Notes: a model not told the origin generated them from the sequence alone. Positions 44,727-56,702 are shown, numbered from the stretch's first letter. The stretch is DNA of 64,000 nt from Flammeovirga agarivorans (GCF_012641475.1 NZ_JABAIL010000001.1:186001-250000); one strand, 5' to 3'. Numbers and translations are program-made.

Positions 44727-45921
44727 TATAGTAAAAGCAACAGCCCCTGTCATTCAAGAACATGGTGTTGCCATCACTTCACATTTCTATAAGTTGATGT
44801 TTCAACATAACCCTGAATTAAAAAACGTATTTAATATGGCTCATCAAGCCGAAGGTACTCAACCCAAAGTACTGGCAGGGGCAATATTAGGTTATGCGAC
44901 TTATATCGATAATTTACCTATGTTATCGGCAGCAGTAGAGCGTATTGCTCAAAAGCATGCAAGTTTAAGTATTCAACCAGCTCAATATACTATTGTAGGA
45001 AAACACCTTATTCAAGCAATAAAAGATGTTTTAGGCGAAGCAGCTACTCCTGATATTATAGAAGCATGGACAGATGCTTACGGTATTTTAGCCAGTGTAT
45101 TTGTAAAAAGAGAAGGAGATATTTACAATGAAAAAATCAATGAAGATGGAGGCTGGGTAGGTTTCCGCGATTTTACTGTAACCAAAAAAACAGAAGAGTC
45201 AGACGAGATTACTTCTTTCTATTTACAGCCTGTTTCCGGACAATTATTACAATACAATCCTGGGCAATATATTGCTGTAAAGTTAAAGGGTGAAGAACAT
45301 AGCCATGTGAATATGAGAAACTACTCTCTAAGTGATGCCCCAGGAAAAGAGTATTATCGAATTTCAGTGAAAAGAGAAGTAGGACAGGGAGATAAACCCA
45401 ATGGTATTGGTTCGAATTTTCTTCATGATCATGTATTGGAAGGTGATATCATAGAGGTGGGTATACCCGCTGGCGATTTTTATTTAAATGAGAAATCCAA
45501 TAAAGATATAGTTTTATTAAGTGGAGGAGTTGGAGTAACTCCAATGTTATCGATGTTGGAGCATTTAGTAGCTACTCATTCTACTCGAAAAATCAATTGG
45601 ATCCATGCTGCAAAATCAAGTAAATCACATGCATTTAAAAGTGAGGTAAATGAGCTAACAAGAACACATTCCAATATCTCATCTACTTATATCTATTCAG
45701 ACAACTTACCTGAGGATAAAATGGAAAGAAAAGGATTGGTAGATGCAGCATTAATTGCAGAACTAGTAGAAAATTATTCTGAGGCAGAATATTATTTCTG
45801 TGGTCCAAAACCTTTTATGAAAGCAGTGCTAAATGCATTGACTGTATTGGGAGTAAAAGAGGGGCAAATCAATTTTGAGTTTTTTGGTCCATCAGAAGAA
45901 TTAACAACAGTAGAACACTAA
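44701..45921 (+). CDS. hmp: Flavohaemoglobin, nitric oxide dioxygenase
   Basis: A 406-aa protein. The globin domain (about 1-140) begins MSVNQKTIDIVKATAPVIQEHG, with distal helix residues in HFYKLMFQHNPELKNVFN and the proximal histidine in AQKHASLSI. A FAD-binding domain (about 150-255, RNYSLSDAPG) and an NAD(P)-binding domain (about 260-395, LLSGGVGVTPMLSML, YYFCGPKPFM) follow. The enzyme oxidises NO to nitrate using NAD(P)H and O2. An upstream in-frame ATG at 44662 would lie deep inside the HPP gene; the ATG at 44701 gives the family N-terminus. Overlap of 26 nt with hpp indicates an operon. Confidence 0.96.
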   Translation: MSVNQKTIDIVKATAPVIQEHGVAITSHFYKLMFQHNPELKNVFNMAHQAEGTQPKVLAGAILGYATYIDNLPMLSAAVERIAQKHASLSIQPAQYTIVGKHLIQAIKDVLGEAATPDIIEAWTDAYGILASVFVKREGDIYNEKINEDGGWVGFRDFTVTKKTEESDEITSFYLQPVSGQLLQYNPGQYIAVKLKGEEHSHVNMRNYSLSDAPGKEYYRISVKREVGQGDKPNGIGSNFLHDHVLEGDIIEVGIPAGDFYLNEKSNKDIVLLSGGVGVTPMLSMLEHLVATHSTRKINWIHAAKSSKSHAFKSEVNELTRTHSNISSTYIYSDNLPEDKMERKGLVDAALIAELVENYSEAEYYFCGPKPFMKAVLNALTVLGVKEGQINFEFFGPSEELTTVEH

Positions 45922-45951
45922 TAATTGGATGAAATAGTGATTTTTTTATAG

Positions 45952-45990
45952 AAAACGGGTGTCATTTTATGAAGTGGCACTCGTTTTTTG
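45952..45990 (+). terminator. Terminator of hpp-hmp
   Basis: A 13-bp stem, 45952-45964 with 45975-45987 and two G-T pairs, has a 10-nt loop and ends in a T-run (45984-45989). Confidence 0.85.
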
Positions 45991-46094
45991 TGTACTGACA
46001 CGCTAGAAACGCAATTTCCCTCTATTATTGTTTAACAGTGAATATGGAAATGAAATAGATACGATTATTATTATTGACATTGTACTTTGGTTCA

Positions 46095-46234
46095 AAACGG
46101 ACATTACGAACCTGGAGAAAAAAGTAATAAGGAGGTCTCACTGATACTCCATTATTAAGTAAAGTAAGAAAAACATTAATGAAGGTTAGCATAACCATTT
46201 GGAAAAAGAGATTCTATAAGGAGTCTCTTTTTTT
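46095..46234 (+). ncRNA. Candidate small RNA upstream of the SusR-like gene
   Basis: No ORF occupies this stretch. It holds the hairpin TAATAAGGAG/CTCCATTATTA (46124-46156, one bulged A), GGTTA/TAACC with loop GCA (46185-46197), and a terminator AAAAAGAGATTC/GAGTCTCTTTTT (46203-46232) with T-run. A promoter-like TTGACA...TACTTTG lies at about 46076-46090. The layout, hairpins then A-rich linker then terminator, is like the 24.1-25.4 kb units. It could also be a leader attenuator of the gene at 46277, but that gene appears to have its own promoter past the terminator. Confidence 0.5.
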
Positions 46235-46248
46235 GTGCCCTAAATTTT

Positions 46249-46256
46249 TAACTTTG
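46249..46256 (+). promoter_or_regulatory. -7 element of the SusR-like gene
   Basis: TAACTTTG matches TAnnTTTG exactly and lies 20 nt before the ATG at 46277, after the terminator at 46203-46232. The -33 element is not clear, the nearest TTTG being only 13 nt away. A very short leader is implied. Confidence 0.45.
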
Positions 46257-46276
46257 TACTAGCAAATTGATACCAT

Positions 46277-47914
46277 ATGAATACTTTCAAATATATATTC
46301 TTTCTAGTTTTTGTTATCCTTTTAGGTCTTCCTGTAATAGCTGATAATGAGTTTTTAAAACTCGATGAGTTACTAGAAGAAAGAGACGTTTACCTTCAAA
46401 AGAGAATTGAAAGTATTAAGCAGCTAAAAATTACATTACGTTCAGTAAAAAATAAAAAGGACCAGTTTGATGTATTATATCAGATAACCCAACAATATCT
46501 TCCATACAATTCGGATTCATCATTGACTTATGCTTTAAAAGTGGATGATATATCGAAAGAGATAGAAGATGAAAACTATCAAATTAAAGCAGATATTGTA
46601 CTTGCTCAGTCCTATGCTCTTGTAGGCTTATACCATGAAAGCATGATGATTTTGAATAGATATAAAGATGAAGACTCGTTAGGGAGCAATGTGATCGATT
46701 ATTATTCTATCAATGCTCATCTGTATAATACTCTAACGCTATTAAATCTGGATGATAATATCACTAAAGTATATAGAAAACGATGGAGGTATTTTGAAAA
46801 TGGTATCAAAAATACAGCATCTCCGAACAGTATTTCTTACTTATTGTCTAAAGCTGAGCTCCTAAAAGATGAAGGTAAGCTTAATGAAGCTATTGTCGTT
46901 CTAAATAAATTACTTTCAAGTGTACAACAAGATGATAGAATTTTTGCACCTACAGCTTATACACTAGGAGATACTTATGGACGATTAGGGGATGTGAATA
47001 AAAAGATACATTACCTAATTCTATCTACAGAATCAGATGTATTAAATGGAGTAAAAGAACATGCTTCATTAAGAGAACTTGCTGTAGAGTTATATAAGCT
47101 TGGAGAGATTAAAAGAGCTTATAAATACATAAAAATAGCCTTAGATGATGCATTAGAAAGTAATACGCAACTTAGACGCTATGAGGTACTTGAAATTCTG
47201 CCCTTAATTGATACTTCTTATCAAGCCAATAGAGATAAAGTAAGTCAGATCATGAGATGGTTTGTTACGGTGAGTTCTATTTTACTATTGATTACTTTCT
47301 CTCTATTGTTTTTCTTTTTGAAACAGAAGAAAAAGTTAGAGCATTCAAATCAGGAAGTGAGTGATAAAAACAGTCAGTTGAGTGAATTGAATGAAGAGCT
47401 ACAAACCAATAAAGAACAAGTAGAGGCTATCAATGATCAATTGCGCTCTTTTAATTTAAGACAAGAGGAGTCAATTACCAGGTATCTAAAACTATGTTCA
47501 ATGTATATCGGGAAAATGGATGATTACAGAAGAACATTATTAAGGAAGGCCAACAAAAGCCCAAAAGAAGAAGTTTTGAAGCTTCTAAAATCTAAAGATG
47601 TTGTTGATACAGAATTGAAAGTTTTTTATAAAGATTTCGATGAATCCTTCTTGAAATTATATCCCCATTTTGTGGAAGATTATAATCAATTAATGATTGA
47701 AGATGCTCAGATTACTTTAAAGAAAAATGAACTTTTAAATACCGAACTTAGAGTATTTGCTTTAGTGAGGTTAGGTATTGAGGAAAGTTCGCAAATAGCG
47801 GAGTTCTTAAGGTATTCAATTACTACAATCTATAACTATCGAACAAAAGCAAGGAACAATGCTAAGGCAGGAAGAGACCAATTTGAAATAGAATTAATGA
47901 AGATAGGTGGATAA
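46277..47914 (+). CDS. SusR-like membrane regulator (DUF6377 type)
   Basis: A 545-aa protein. The signal-anchor region (LVFVILLGLPVIAD) is followed by a helical, TPR-like periplasmic part (about 25-320), a membrane helix (FVTVSSILLLITFSLLFFFL, about 332-352), a coiled coil (about 355-400) and a cytoplasmic C-terminal part with a helix-turn-helix (ELRVFALVRLGIEESSQIAEFLRYSITTIYNYRTKARN). This is the layout of SusR and DUF6377 proteins, which sense starch oligosaccharides in the periplasm and activate sus genes. It stands directly upstream of a SusB gene, which fits. Confidence is high for the architecture, moderate for the SusR function. Confidence 0.8.
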   Translation: MNTFKYIFFLVFVILLGLPVIADNEFLKLDELLEERDVYLQKRIESIKQLKITLRSVKNKKDQFDVLYQITQQYLPYNSDSSLTYALKVDDISKEIEDENYQIKADIVLAQSYALVGLYHESMMILNRYKDEDSLGSNVIDYYSINAHLYNTLTLLNLDDNITKVYRKRWRYFENGIKNTASPNSISYLLSKAELLKDEGKLNEAIVVLNKLLSSVQQDDRIFAPTAYTLGDTYGRLGDVNKKIHYLILSTESDVLNGVKEHASLRELAVELYKLGEIKRAYKYIKIALDDALESNTQLRRYEVLEILPLIDTSYQANRDKVSQIMRWFVTVSSILLLITFSLLFFFLKQKKKLEHSNQEVSDKNSQLSELNEELQTNKEQVEAINDQLRSFNLRQEESITRYLKLCSMYIGKMDDYRRTLLRKANKSPKEEVLKLLKSKDVVDTELKVFYKDFDESFLKLYPHFVEDYNQLMIEDAQITLKKNELLNTELRVFALVRLGIEESSQIAEFLRYSITTIYNYRTKARNNAKAGRDQFEIELMKIGG

Positions 47915-48118
47915 ATGAAACTAAATCAAAGTGATGACAAAAAATACCATTTTACACTTATTTAATCTGTTTGCTATTGAATTTACCCCATGAAGTAGTG
48001 ATGTTTGCCTTGTTTTTATAAAATATCAACTACTTTTTATGCTTTTTTTATATATATTAAAATGTTGTCATTCAGTGTTTTATGTTTTTTATTTAACTAC
48101 TTTCTAACAACTTTGCCA

Positions 48119-50336
<2,218 letters not shown>

Positions 50337-50401
50337 GAGACATTCATTTCATATAAAATTTTGTTTTAGTTACACTAAAATATAATACGATAAATTAGAC
50401 G

Positions 50402-50435
50402 AAAGCCTAGAGGTACATACTTCTAGGCTTTTTTA
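50402..50435 (+). terminator. Terminator of susB
   Basis: A 10-bp perfect stem, AAAGCCTAGA (50402-50411) with TCTAGGCTTT (50422-50431), is followed by a T-run. Confidence 0.88.
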
Positions 50436-50555
50436 TTTTGTTGAAATTCAGAGAGATAATAAGATTTTGAAAGTTGTAATATTCGTTAAATAGATCATCT
50501 AACTATCTAAGTATTTACGTATTAGTGAATGTTTAACGATATAAGATTACGATTC

Positions 50556-51326
50556 ATGAAAAATTTTTTAATTCTACTATTCTCATTTTTTGCATTGGTA
50601 TCATGCAGAGATAAAGGTACCTATAATACATCCCCAATTCCTTACTTCAGTAAAGTGATAGTTAAAGACAATGTAAAATTAAGGTTAGCATATTCCGAAC
50701 AACAGAAGTTTTTTGTTGAGGGCGATGATAGCTTATTTACAATTAATCATTCAGTGGAAGACGGGATATTAATTCTTGATAATTCAGGTAGTGAAGATAT
50801 TGTTGTAGCCAATCTTGGTAGTGGAGAGTTAGATTCTATTGTTGTAGAAGGATCTGGAGAAATTGAGTTCACAAAACCATTTGTTTTTTATAAAGGAAAA
50901 TTGAATCTGGTACTTAAAGACAATGGTATTATGTATTCAGATTATATTATGGAAGGCCATGTTTTAAATGTGGAGATGAAGGATAAAACGGAATTGTCAT
51001 TAAGAGACCTTGATATTGTTAACTTATATATTGATCAGAAAGGTCAATCATTAGTAACTATGGAAGGCACTGCAGATAAACAGTATCTATCTTTAAAAGA
51101 CAAATCTCAATACAATGGTGTTAATCCATTAGGAGAAGCTTTTGAACCAATAGTAGGGAAAGTAATTGATATTGAAACGAACAATTCTGCAAATGCTTGG
51201 GTGAATGCAACTGATACTTTAAAGGCTCAGGCAAAAGATAAAAGCACCATTACATTTATTGAAAATGAAAAAACTGTAGTGAAGAAAAGTGGAGAGTCTA
51301 TGTCTATTACAGCTACTAAAAAGTAG
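50556..51326 (+). CDS. DUF2807 (head GIN domain) lipoprotein
   Basis: A 256-aa lipoprotein (lipobox ALVSC, Cys17). The mature part is a repetitive right-handed beta structure of the DUF2807 type: YFSKVIVKDNVKLRL, DSIVVEGSGEIEF, LNVEMKDKTELSLRDLDI, and similar strands about every 20 residues. These proteins are surface or periplasmic, of unknown function. An in-frame ATG at 50529 would put an extra 9 residues before the lipoprotein signal; the ATG at 50556 is better. Terminated at 51341. Confidence 0.8.
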   Translation: MKNFLILLFSFFALVSCRDKGTYNTSPIPYFSKVIVKDNVKLRLAYSEQQKFFVEGDDSLFTINHSVEDGILILDNSGSEDIVVANLGSGELDSIVVEGSGEIEFTKPFVFYKGKLNLVLKDNGIMYSDYIMEGHVLNVEMKDKTELSLRDLDIVNLYIDQKGQSLVTMEGTADKQYLSLKDKSQYNGVNPLGEAFEPIVGKVIDIETNNSANAWVNATDTLKAQAKDKSTITFIENEKTVVKKSGESMSITATKK

Positions 51327-51340
51327 AGTCTAGAAAAAAA

Positions 51341-51382
51341 AGCAATAAAAATAGCCTATGAAGAATCATAGGCTACATTGCT
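51341..51382 (+). terminator. Terminator hairpin after the DUF2807 gene
   Basis: AGCCTATGA/TCATAGGCT (51353-51361, 51366-51374) over loop AGAA, with outer AGCAAT/ATTGCT arms. The T-run is short (TTTG), so termination may be partial. Confidence 0.65.
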
Positions 51383-51898
51383 TTGTAATAGGGAAAGTTA
51401 GTCAATTTTGATGCTGAATCTCCAACTTCCTTTTTTACCACATTTTTTGTAAATACGTCGCTTAAATGCCTAAGTATATAGTCAGTATACTTTGGAAATA
51501 CTTAAAAGTCGATTTTTAAGATAAACCTAAAAAGGAGAATGTAATTGGAATGATACTTTGCAAAGAGCTTAGTTATAACATCAAAAAATATTGTGGTCTG
51601 ATACCGTAAAAAAAGTGTAACATTAGTTTATCGAATTTAATTTACGATTACAGATTATATTTTCAAAAATATAGTCGATCAGACTAGTGTATTTGTTAAT
51701 ATTATATCAAAATACTACAGGTTTATGTTAAAATAGTGCTATTTTGATGTAAGGAAATTAACTTTTATGTAAAGAAAATTATCTCTATTACAGAAAAATG
51801 ATAAATGATTATTTTTTCTAATTTTCAGTATTATTAGAAAAAATAACCTTATAAAATCTCCTTGGTAAAAAACTAATCTTATTGATTTTTAAGATCTT
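51383..51898. other. Gene-free AT-rich region
   Basis: About 515 nt between converging genes (DUF2807 rightward, HD hydrolase leftward). No ORF or clear hairpin is supported. A remnant gene is possible but I see no trace of one. Confidence 0.4.
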
Positions 51899-52558
51899 CT
51901 ATTTCTTTCCTTCCCATTCACCATAAAACTGTTGTAAGAAGTCTTCCATCACACGATGACGCTGTTCAGCGACCTGTTTTGCAGTATTAGTATGCATCCT
52001 GTCTTTTAACAAAAGTAACTTCTCATAGAAATGTGCAATTGTTGATGACTCGTTTTTATGATAAGCATCAAAAGTATCATGCATTTCATAATTTTCTTCT
52101 GGATCATAAAGTAAGCGGTGTTTGCTGCCGCCATAAGCAAATGCTCTAGCAATACCGATGGCACCAATGGCATCTAATCGATCTGCATCTTGAACTACCT
52201 TGCCTTCAATCGAAGGCATTTCGTCTTTTACTTTAGCTCCTTTAAATGATACTCTTTTTACAATGTCAGCTACTTTAGAAATGGTATCTTCATCTGCTCC
52301 TAAATCAGTAAGAAGTTTAGTCGCTTGTCTACTACCTTCTAGTAAGTCACCATCATAAAACTTATGATCAGCGATATCATGTAATAATGCTGCAAGAGAG
52401 ACAATATATGGGTCACAATCTTCTGTTTTCGCGATATTTTCAGCCGATTTCCAAACTCTATATATGTGGTGCCAATCATGGCCAGTACCTTCTCCTTGGA
52501 ATTTATCTTCTATAAACTGTGCTGTTTTATTAACGATTTCTTGTTGAGTAGTATTCAT
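51899..52558 (-). CDS. HD-domain phosphohydrolase (YedJ-like)
   Basis: A 219-aa cytoplasmic metal-dependent hydrolase. HD-domain ligands are seen as DWHHIYRVW (first His), LLHDIADHKF (HD pair) and VQDADRLDAIGAIG (distal Asp). This pattern with GHDWHH and DADRLDA is typical of the YedJ group, with nucleotides as likely substrates. The substrate is not known. Its start faces the thiol peroxidase gene; the 120 nt between hold two divergent promoters. Confidence 0.85.
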   Translation of the reverse strand: MNTTQQEIVNKTAQFIEDKFQGEGTGHDWHHIYRVWKSAENIAKTEDCDPYIVSLAALLHDIADHKFYDGDLLEGSRQATKLLTDLGADEDTISKVADIVKRVSFKGAKVKDEMPSIEGKVVQDADRLDAIGAIGIARAFAYGGSKHRLLYDPEENYEMHDTFDAYHKNESSTIAHFYEKLLLLKDRMHTNTAKQVAEQRHRVMEDFLQQFYGEWEGKK

Positions 52559-52679
52559 TTATGATAATGTTATATTAACTTGCTTATAGTGTGATTTAAT
52601 AATGATTGATCAAAAGATTTATGTCTTTATTAAAGAAGCATCGAATATAAACTATTCTCAAAAAATTCTACTAATTCAA

Positions 52680-53177
52680 ATGGCAGAAATTACATTAAAA
52701 GGAAACCCGATTCAAACGGTAGGAGAGTTACCAGCAGTAGGTACTCAGGCTCCTGATTTTACTCTTGTTAAAGCAGATTTATCTGAAGTTAGTCTTTCAG
52801 ATTTAAAAGGAAAAAAAGTCATTTTAAATATCTTCCCAAGTGTAGATACAGGTACTTGTGCTATGTCTACAAGAACGTTCAATTCAAAAGCATCTTCTTT
52901 AGATAATACTGTTGTAGTATGTGTATCTAAAGATTTACCATTTGCTTTCGGACGTTTCTGTGGTGCTGAAGGTATTGAGGATGTAATTACAGGTTCTGCT
53001 TTCAGAGATACTTCTTTTGAAGATAGCTATGGATTAAAAGTAACTACTGGCCCATTGAAAGGCTTGTGTTCAAGATCTGTTGTTGTGATTGATGAAGAAG
53101 GTAAAGTAGTTTATACTGAGCAGGTGAAAGAAACTGTAGATGAACCAAATTATGAAGCAGCTATAGCCGCATTATAA
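52680..53177 (+). CDS. tpx: Thiol peroxidase
   Basis: A 165-aa atypical 2-Cys peroxiredoxin. The peroxidatic Cys lies in [14 protein letters not shown] and the resolving Cys in [12 protein letters not shown]. It reduces hydrogen peroxide and alkyl peroxides with thioredoxin as donor. The frame opens at 52602, but [18 protein letters not shown] at 52680 is the family start, and a good leader precedes it. A strong terminator follows. Confidence 0.96.
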   Translation: MAEITLKGNPIQTVGELPAVGTQAPDFTLVKADLSEVSLSDLKGKKVILNIFPSVDTGTCAMSTRTFNSKASSLDNTVVVCVSKDLPFAFGRFCGAEGIEDVITGSAFRDTSFEDSYGLKVTTGPLKGLCSRSVVVIDEEGKVVYTEQVKETVDEPNYEAAIAAL

Positions 53178-53202
53178 TCGTCCAAATCATCCAAATAAAA
53201 AG

Positions 53203-53254
53203 AGACCCTTCTGTGAAATTTGAGAGAGCTTGCACAGAGGGGTCTAATTTTTTT
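53203..53254 (+). terminator. Terminator of tpx
   Basis: The 13-bp stem AGACCCTTCTGTG (53203-53215) pairs with CACAGAGGGGTCT (53233-53245), one G-T pair, and an unusually long 17-nt loop. A T-run follows at 53248-53254. Confidence 0.85.
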
Positions 53255-53309
53255 GTATTACTAATATAGGTGTTTTAACATTGATTAACCTAATAAATGT
53301 CTGATTATT

Positions 53310-54644
53310 TTAATGATCAAAAGCTTCATTCTCATCTTCATCTTCTTCATTCTCTGTTGGGAACTCTAATCTTACCATATCAATTCTAGCTCCATCCATG
53401 GTGACAATTGTGAAAATAAGGTCATCAATTTCAATAATATCATCTACCACAGGGATGTTTCTATGATGGTATAAAATAAAACCTCCTAAAGTATCGTACT
53501 CGCCTTCTTCTAAGTTCCAACCCTTCTTTTCATTCAACCAATCAATCTCATGTCGGGCAGTTAAAAGGTAAATATTCTCTTCTTCCTCAAAGAAAGGTAA
53601 ATCTTCTTCGTCATGTTCATCTTCAATCTCACCTACAATCTCTTCGGTGATATCTTCTAATGTAACAATACCGGCAGTTCCACCATATTCATCAATGATA
53701 CATACCATACTTTTTTTCTCTTCCATCATAAAAGTCATGATTTCATCAGCTGCAGCGGTCTCTGGCCTTGAAGGCATGATATGAAGGATATCCTGAATCT
53801 CCTTAGGCTTTTTGAAAAGTTGTCTCGCATGGCAATATCCAACGATATCGTCTAGGTCTTCTTTATATATGGGTATTTTAGAATGACCGCTTTCAATAAA
53901 AAGCTTGGTCAATGCATCGATATCTTCTTCAATATCCAAAGCCACAATTTCTTTTCTAGGGATCATTACATCTCTAGCTCTGACCTCTTTAAACTCTAAA
54001 GCGTTTTCTAAGTATTTCTTATCAATAATATCTCTTTCATTATCATCGTCATCCTGAGAAGCGACATCTATGTCATTAATATATTGTCCGAGGTCAGTAA
54101 GGTTAAAAGTAGTTTCTTCCTCTTCGTCTTTAATTCCCATTAAATAACGAATAGTAAATTGTGATAGCTTTTCTACCGTCCAAGTGATAGGGTACATTAA
54201 AGAATAAATCACATTCATTGGTGGAGAAGCGATATTCAGGAACGTATCCGGATTAATCATGGTTAAGCTTTTAGGTAAAAACTCAGCGGTGATTAATACC
54301 ACAACGGTAGAAATAACAGTTTGCGTTAATAGAACGGCGACTTCCAAAGAGTTCGGATCCAAAGCAGGTACATTTTGTAGATAAAAAGCCTGAAGAATTG
54401 GATCTAAAACATTGGATACAAATACACCATACATTACTAGTGCAGAAGTGTTGCCAATTAGAATAGTGGTAATAAAAGTCGACTTATGTTCAAAGAATTT
54501 ATTGATCAGTCGGCTTACCATTGAATTCTTTTGTCTTTGTACTTCGATGTGTAATCTGTTAGCAGATACGAAGGCAATTTCGGTTGCTGAAAAGAATGCC
54601 GAAAAAAGTAGACAAAGACTTATATATATTAGGTTTTCGTTCAT
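53310..54644 (-). CDS. Hemolysin/CorC-type membrane protein (DUF21, CBS, CorC_HlyC)
   Basis: A 444-aa membrane protein. DUF21 (CNNM) membrane domain with four helices (about 1-180), two CBS domains (about 215-335; RDVMIPRKEIVALDIEED, EEKKSMVCIIDEYGGTAGIVTLEDITEE) and a C-terminal CorC_HlyC domain (about 350-430; GWNLEEGEYDTLGGFIL). The family is linked to Mg2+/Co2+ homeostasis, and the gliding protein GldE is a relative. A TTG at 54674 would add ten residues; the ATG at 54644 is preferred. The C-terminal tail is very acidic. Single gene facing ilvE upstream. Confidence 0.88.
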   Translation of the reverse strand: MNENLIYISLCLLFSAFFSATEIAFVSANRLHIEVQRQKNSMVSRLINKFFEHKSTFITTILIGNTSALVMYGVFVSNVLDPILQAFYLQNVPALDPNSLEVAVLLTQTVISTVVVLITAEFLPKSLTMINPDTFLNIASPPMNVIYSLMYPITWTVEKLSQFTIRYLMGIKDEEEETTFNLTDLGQYINDIDVASQDDDDNERDIIDKKYLENALEFKEVRARDVMIPRKEIVALDIEEDIDALTKLFIESGHSKIPIYKEDLDDIVGYCHARQLFKKPKEIQDILHIMPSRPETAAADEIMTFMMEEKKSMVCIIDEYGGTAGIVTLEDITEEIVGEIEDEHDEEDLPFFEEEENIYLLTARHEIDWLNEKKGWNLEEGEYDTLGGFILYHHRNIPVVDDIIEIDDLIFTIVTMDGARIDMVRLEFPTENEEDEDENEAFDH

Positions 54645-54782
54645 ATTCAGTTTGAATTTCTTACCAAATATCAAAAAAAGTAGTTTAGAGTTACACTATT
54701 TTTGAAAATATTCCTCACAATAGTACAAATGTATCTATATTTATGACACGTTTCACATCGCAAAAAAAGTTAGTGGATTAAT

Positions 54783-55859
54783 ATGAAAGATTTGGCTTTA
54801 GATATCAGAGTAGAAAAGGCTCAACAATCTCGCATAAATGAGGTTGATTTCAATAATATCACATTTGGTAAAACAATGTCTGACCACATGTTTGTGGCTG
54901 ACTATCGCGATGGGAAATGGCAGGATCTAAGAATTGTACCTTACAATTCATTTAGTTTATCTCCTGCAACTTCTTCATTGCATTACGGGCAATCAATTTT
55001 TGAGGGATTAAAAGCATTCAGAAATGTTCAGAACCCAGAGGAAGTGCTAGTATTTCGTCCGCAAGAAAACGCCAAAAGACTAAATGTATCGGCAGAACGT
55101 ATTTGTATGCCAAGTATTCCTGAAGAAATCGTCATGGCAGGTCTACACAAACTATTAGAAATCGATAAAGATTGGGTACCAAGTACTCCTGATAGTTCAC
55201 TGTATATCCGTCCATTTATGTTTGCTACAGACGAGTTCCTAGGAATGCGCCCTTCGGAAACATATACTTTTGCTATCATTACTGCACCAGCAGGTGCGTA
55301 CTATTCGAAAGCTTTAAATGTTAAGGTAGAAAAAGAATTTAGTAGAACAGCTCCAGGAGGAACAGGTTTTGCTAAGGTGGCAGGTAACTATGCTGCATCT
55401 TTACTTCCTGCAAAATTAGCTGCACAACAAGGTTACGATCAGTTACTTTGGACTGATGCAAAAGAACACAAGTACATTGAGGAATCTGGTACAATGAACG
55501 TCATGTTTGATATTGACGGTACATTTGTAACAGCACCAACAATTCCAGTAGAAGATACAATTCTACGTTCTATTACTCGTTTAACAGTTATCGAACTGAT
55601 TGAGGACATGGGACATAAAGTAGAAGAACGTCATATCTCTGTGGATGAAGTGATCGAGTCTATCAAAAATGGTAAAATGAGAGGTGCATTTGGTATTGGT
55701 ACAGCCGTAACAATTGCTCCATTTGCAAAAATTGCCAATGATGGTATCGATTATGAACTACCAGCAGATTATACATTCTCGACAGAGTTGAAAGCGAAAT
55801 TCCAAGGTATCCAAAAAGGAGAAATTGAGGATACTAAAGGATGGACATATAAGATTTAA
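54783..55859 (+). CDS. ilvE: Branched-chain amino acid aminotransferase
   Basis: A 358-aa fold-type IV PLP enzyme. The PLP lysine sits in GFAKVAGNYAAS, and further family blocks are LHYGQSIFEGLKAFR, LYIRPFMFA, YIEESGTMNVMF and RGAFGIGTAVTIAPF. It transfers the amino group between glutamate and branched-chain keto acids, the last step of Leu, Ile and Val synthesis. The length fits the type of BCAT near 350 residues. Followed by a shared terminator. Confidence 0.94.
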   Translation: MKDLALDIRVEKAQQSRINEVDFNNITFGKTMSDHMFVADYRDGKWQDLRIVPYNSFSLSPATSSLHYGQSIFEGLKAFRNVQNPEEVLVFRPQENAKRLNVSAERICMPSIPEEIVMAGLHKLLEIDKDWVPSTPDSSLYIRPFMFATDEFLGMRPSETYTFAIITAPAGAYYSKALNVKVEKEFSRTAPGGTGFAKVAGNYAASLLPAKLAAQQGYDQLLWTDAKEHKYIEESGTMNVMFDIDGTFVTAPTIPVEDTILRSITRLTVIELIEDMGHKVEERHISVDEVIESIKNGKMRGAFGIGTAVTIAPFAKIANDGIDYELPADYTFSTELKAKFQGIQKGEIEDTKGWTYKI

Positions 55860-55923
55860 TAAGATCTCTCATCAAAGAATGAAGTATATAGTTCGAGAGA
55901 GCTACTGCAACATTGATTCAAAT

Positions 55924-55960
55924 AAAAAGAGCGATTATCCTAGTGGTAATCGCTCTTGTT
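55924..55960. terminator. Bidirectional terminator between ilvE and trmD
   Basis: AAGAGCGATTA (55927-55937) pairs with TAATCGCTCTT (55947-55957); CC/GG pairs extend the stem inward across one bulged T. The A-run before it gives a T-tail to the leftward gene. Confidence 0.88.
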
Positions 55961-55967
55961 GTTTATA

Positions 55968-56702
55968 CTATTTCTTTTTCCCTTTTTTCTTTTTTGAGGT
56001 CACCTCTGGGTGTGACTCTAAATATTTTTGCCAAAGATCGGGGCGTCTTTCCTGAGTTCTTTCCATAGATTGCTCTAATCTCCATTCATCAATCTTAGAT
56101 TCATGACCTGATAATAGAATATCAGGGACTTTCTTTCCTTTCCAGTCAGCAGGTCTTGTATACACCGGTGGAGCCAAAAGACCATCTTGGAAAGAATCCG
56201 TTAATGCTGAAGTTTCATCACCTAATACCCCAGGAAGTAAACGGATAATTGCATCAGCAACTACTGCAGCAGCAAGTTCGCCACCTGATAAAACATAATC
56301 ACCGATACTGATTTCTCTTGTAACAATTTCATCACGTATTCTCTGGTCGATACCTTTATAATGTCCACAAAGGATAATGATATTTTCACAAGAAATAGAA
56401 AGATGATTGGCAATTTGTTGATTGAAAACTTCGCCATCAGGAGTCATATATATAACTTCCTGATACTCTCTCTCTTTTTTTAGATCATTGATAATATTAA
56501 AAATTGGTTCAGCCATAAGTACCATGCCGGCACCATGTCCGTATGCGTAATCATCAATATGTCCATGCTTATTGATGGAATATTCTCTTAGATCATGAAC
56601 GTGAACCTCAGACAATGATCTGTCATTTGCTCTTTGTAAAATAGAGTGAGAAAATGGACTGTCTAATAATTTAGGAACACAAGAAATTATATCTATACGC
56701 AT
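55968..56702 (-). CDS. trmD: tRNA (guanine-N1)-methyltransferase
   Basis: A 244-aa SPOUT-class enzyme that methylates G37 of tRNA to prevent frameshifting. The knot region with AdoMet contacts is seen in [13 protein letters not shown] (as [13 protein letters not shown]) and [29 protein letters not shown]; a conserved Asp for catalysis falls in the region around [10 protein letters not shown] and the dimer partner. The N-terminus [22 protein letters not shown] matches the family. The C-terminus ends in a Lys-rich tail. Usually essential. Confidence 0.95.
   Translation of the reverse strand: MRIDIISCVPKLLDSPFSHSILQRANDRSLSEVHVHDLREYSINKHGHIDDYAYGHGAGMVLMAEPIFNIINDLKKEREYQEVIYMTPDGEVFNQQIANHLSISCENIIILCGHYKGIDQRIRDEIVTREISIGDYVLSGGELAAAVVADAIIRLLPGVLGDETSALTDSFQDGLLAPPVYTRPADWKGKKVPDILLSGHESKIDEWRLEQSMERTQERRPDLWQKYLESHPEVTSKKKKGKKK

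Noticed and set aside
52602-52679. N-terminal extension of thiol peroxidase
   Set aside because: The family begins at [10 protein letters not shown]; the extension is not conserved in type and would lie in the promoter region.
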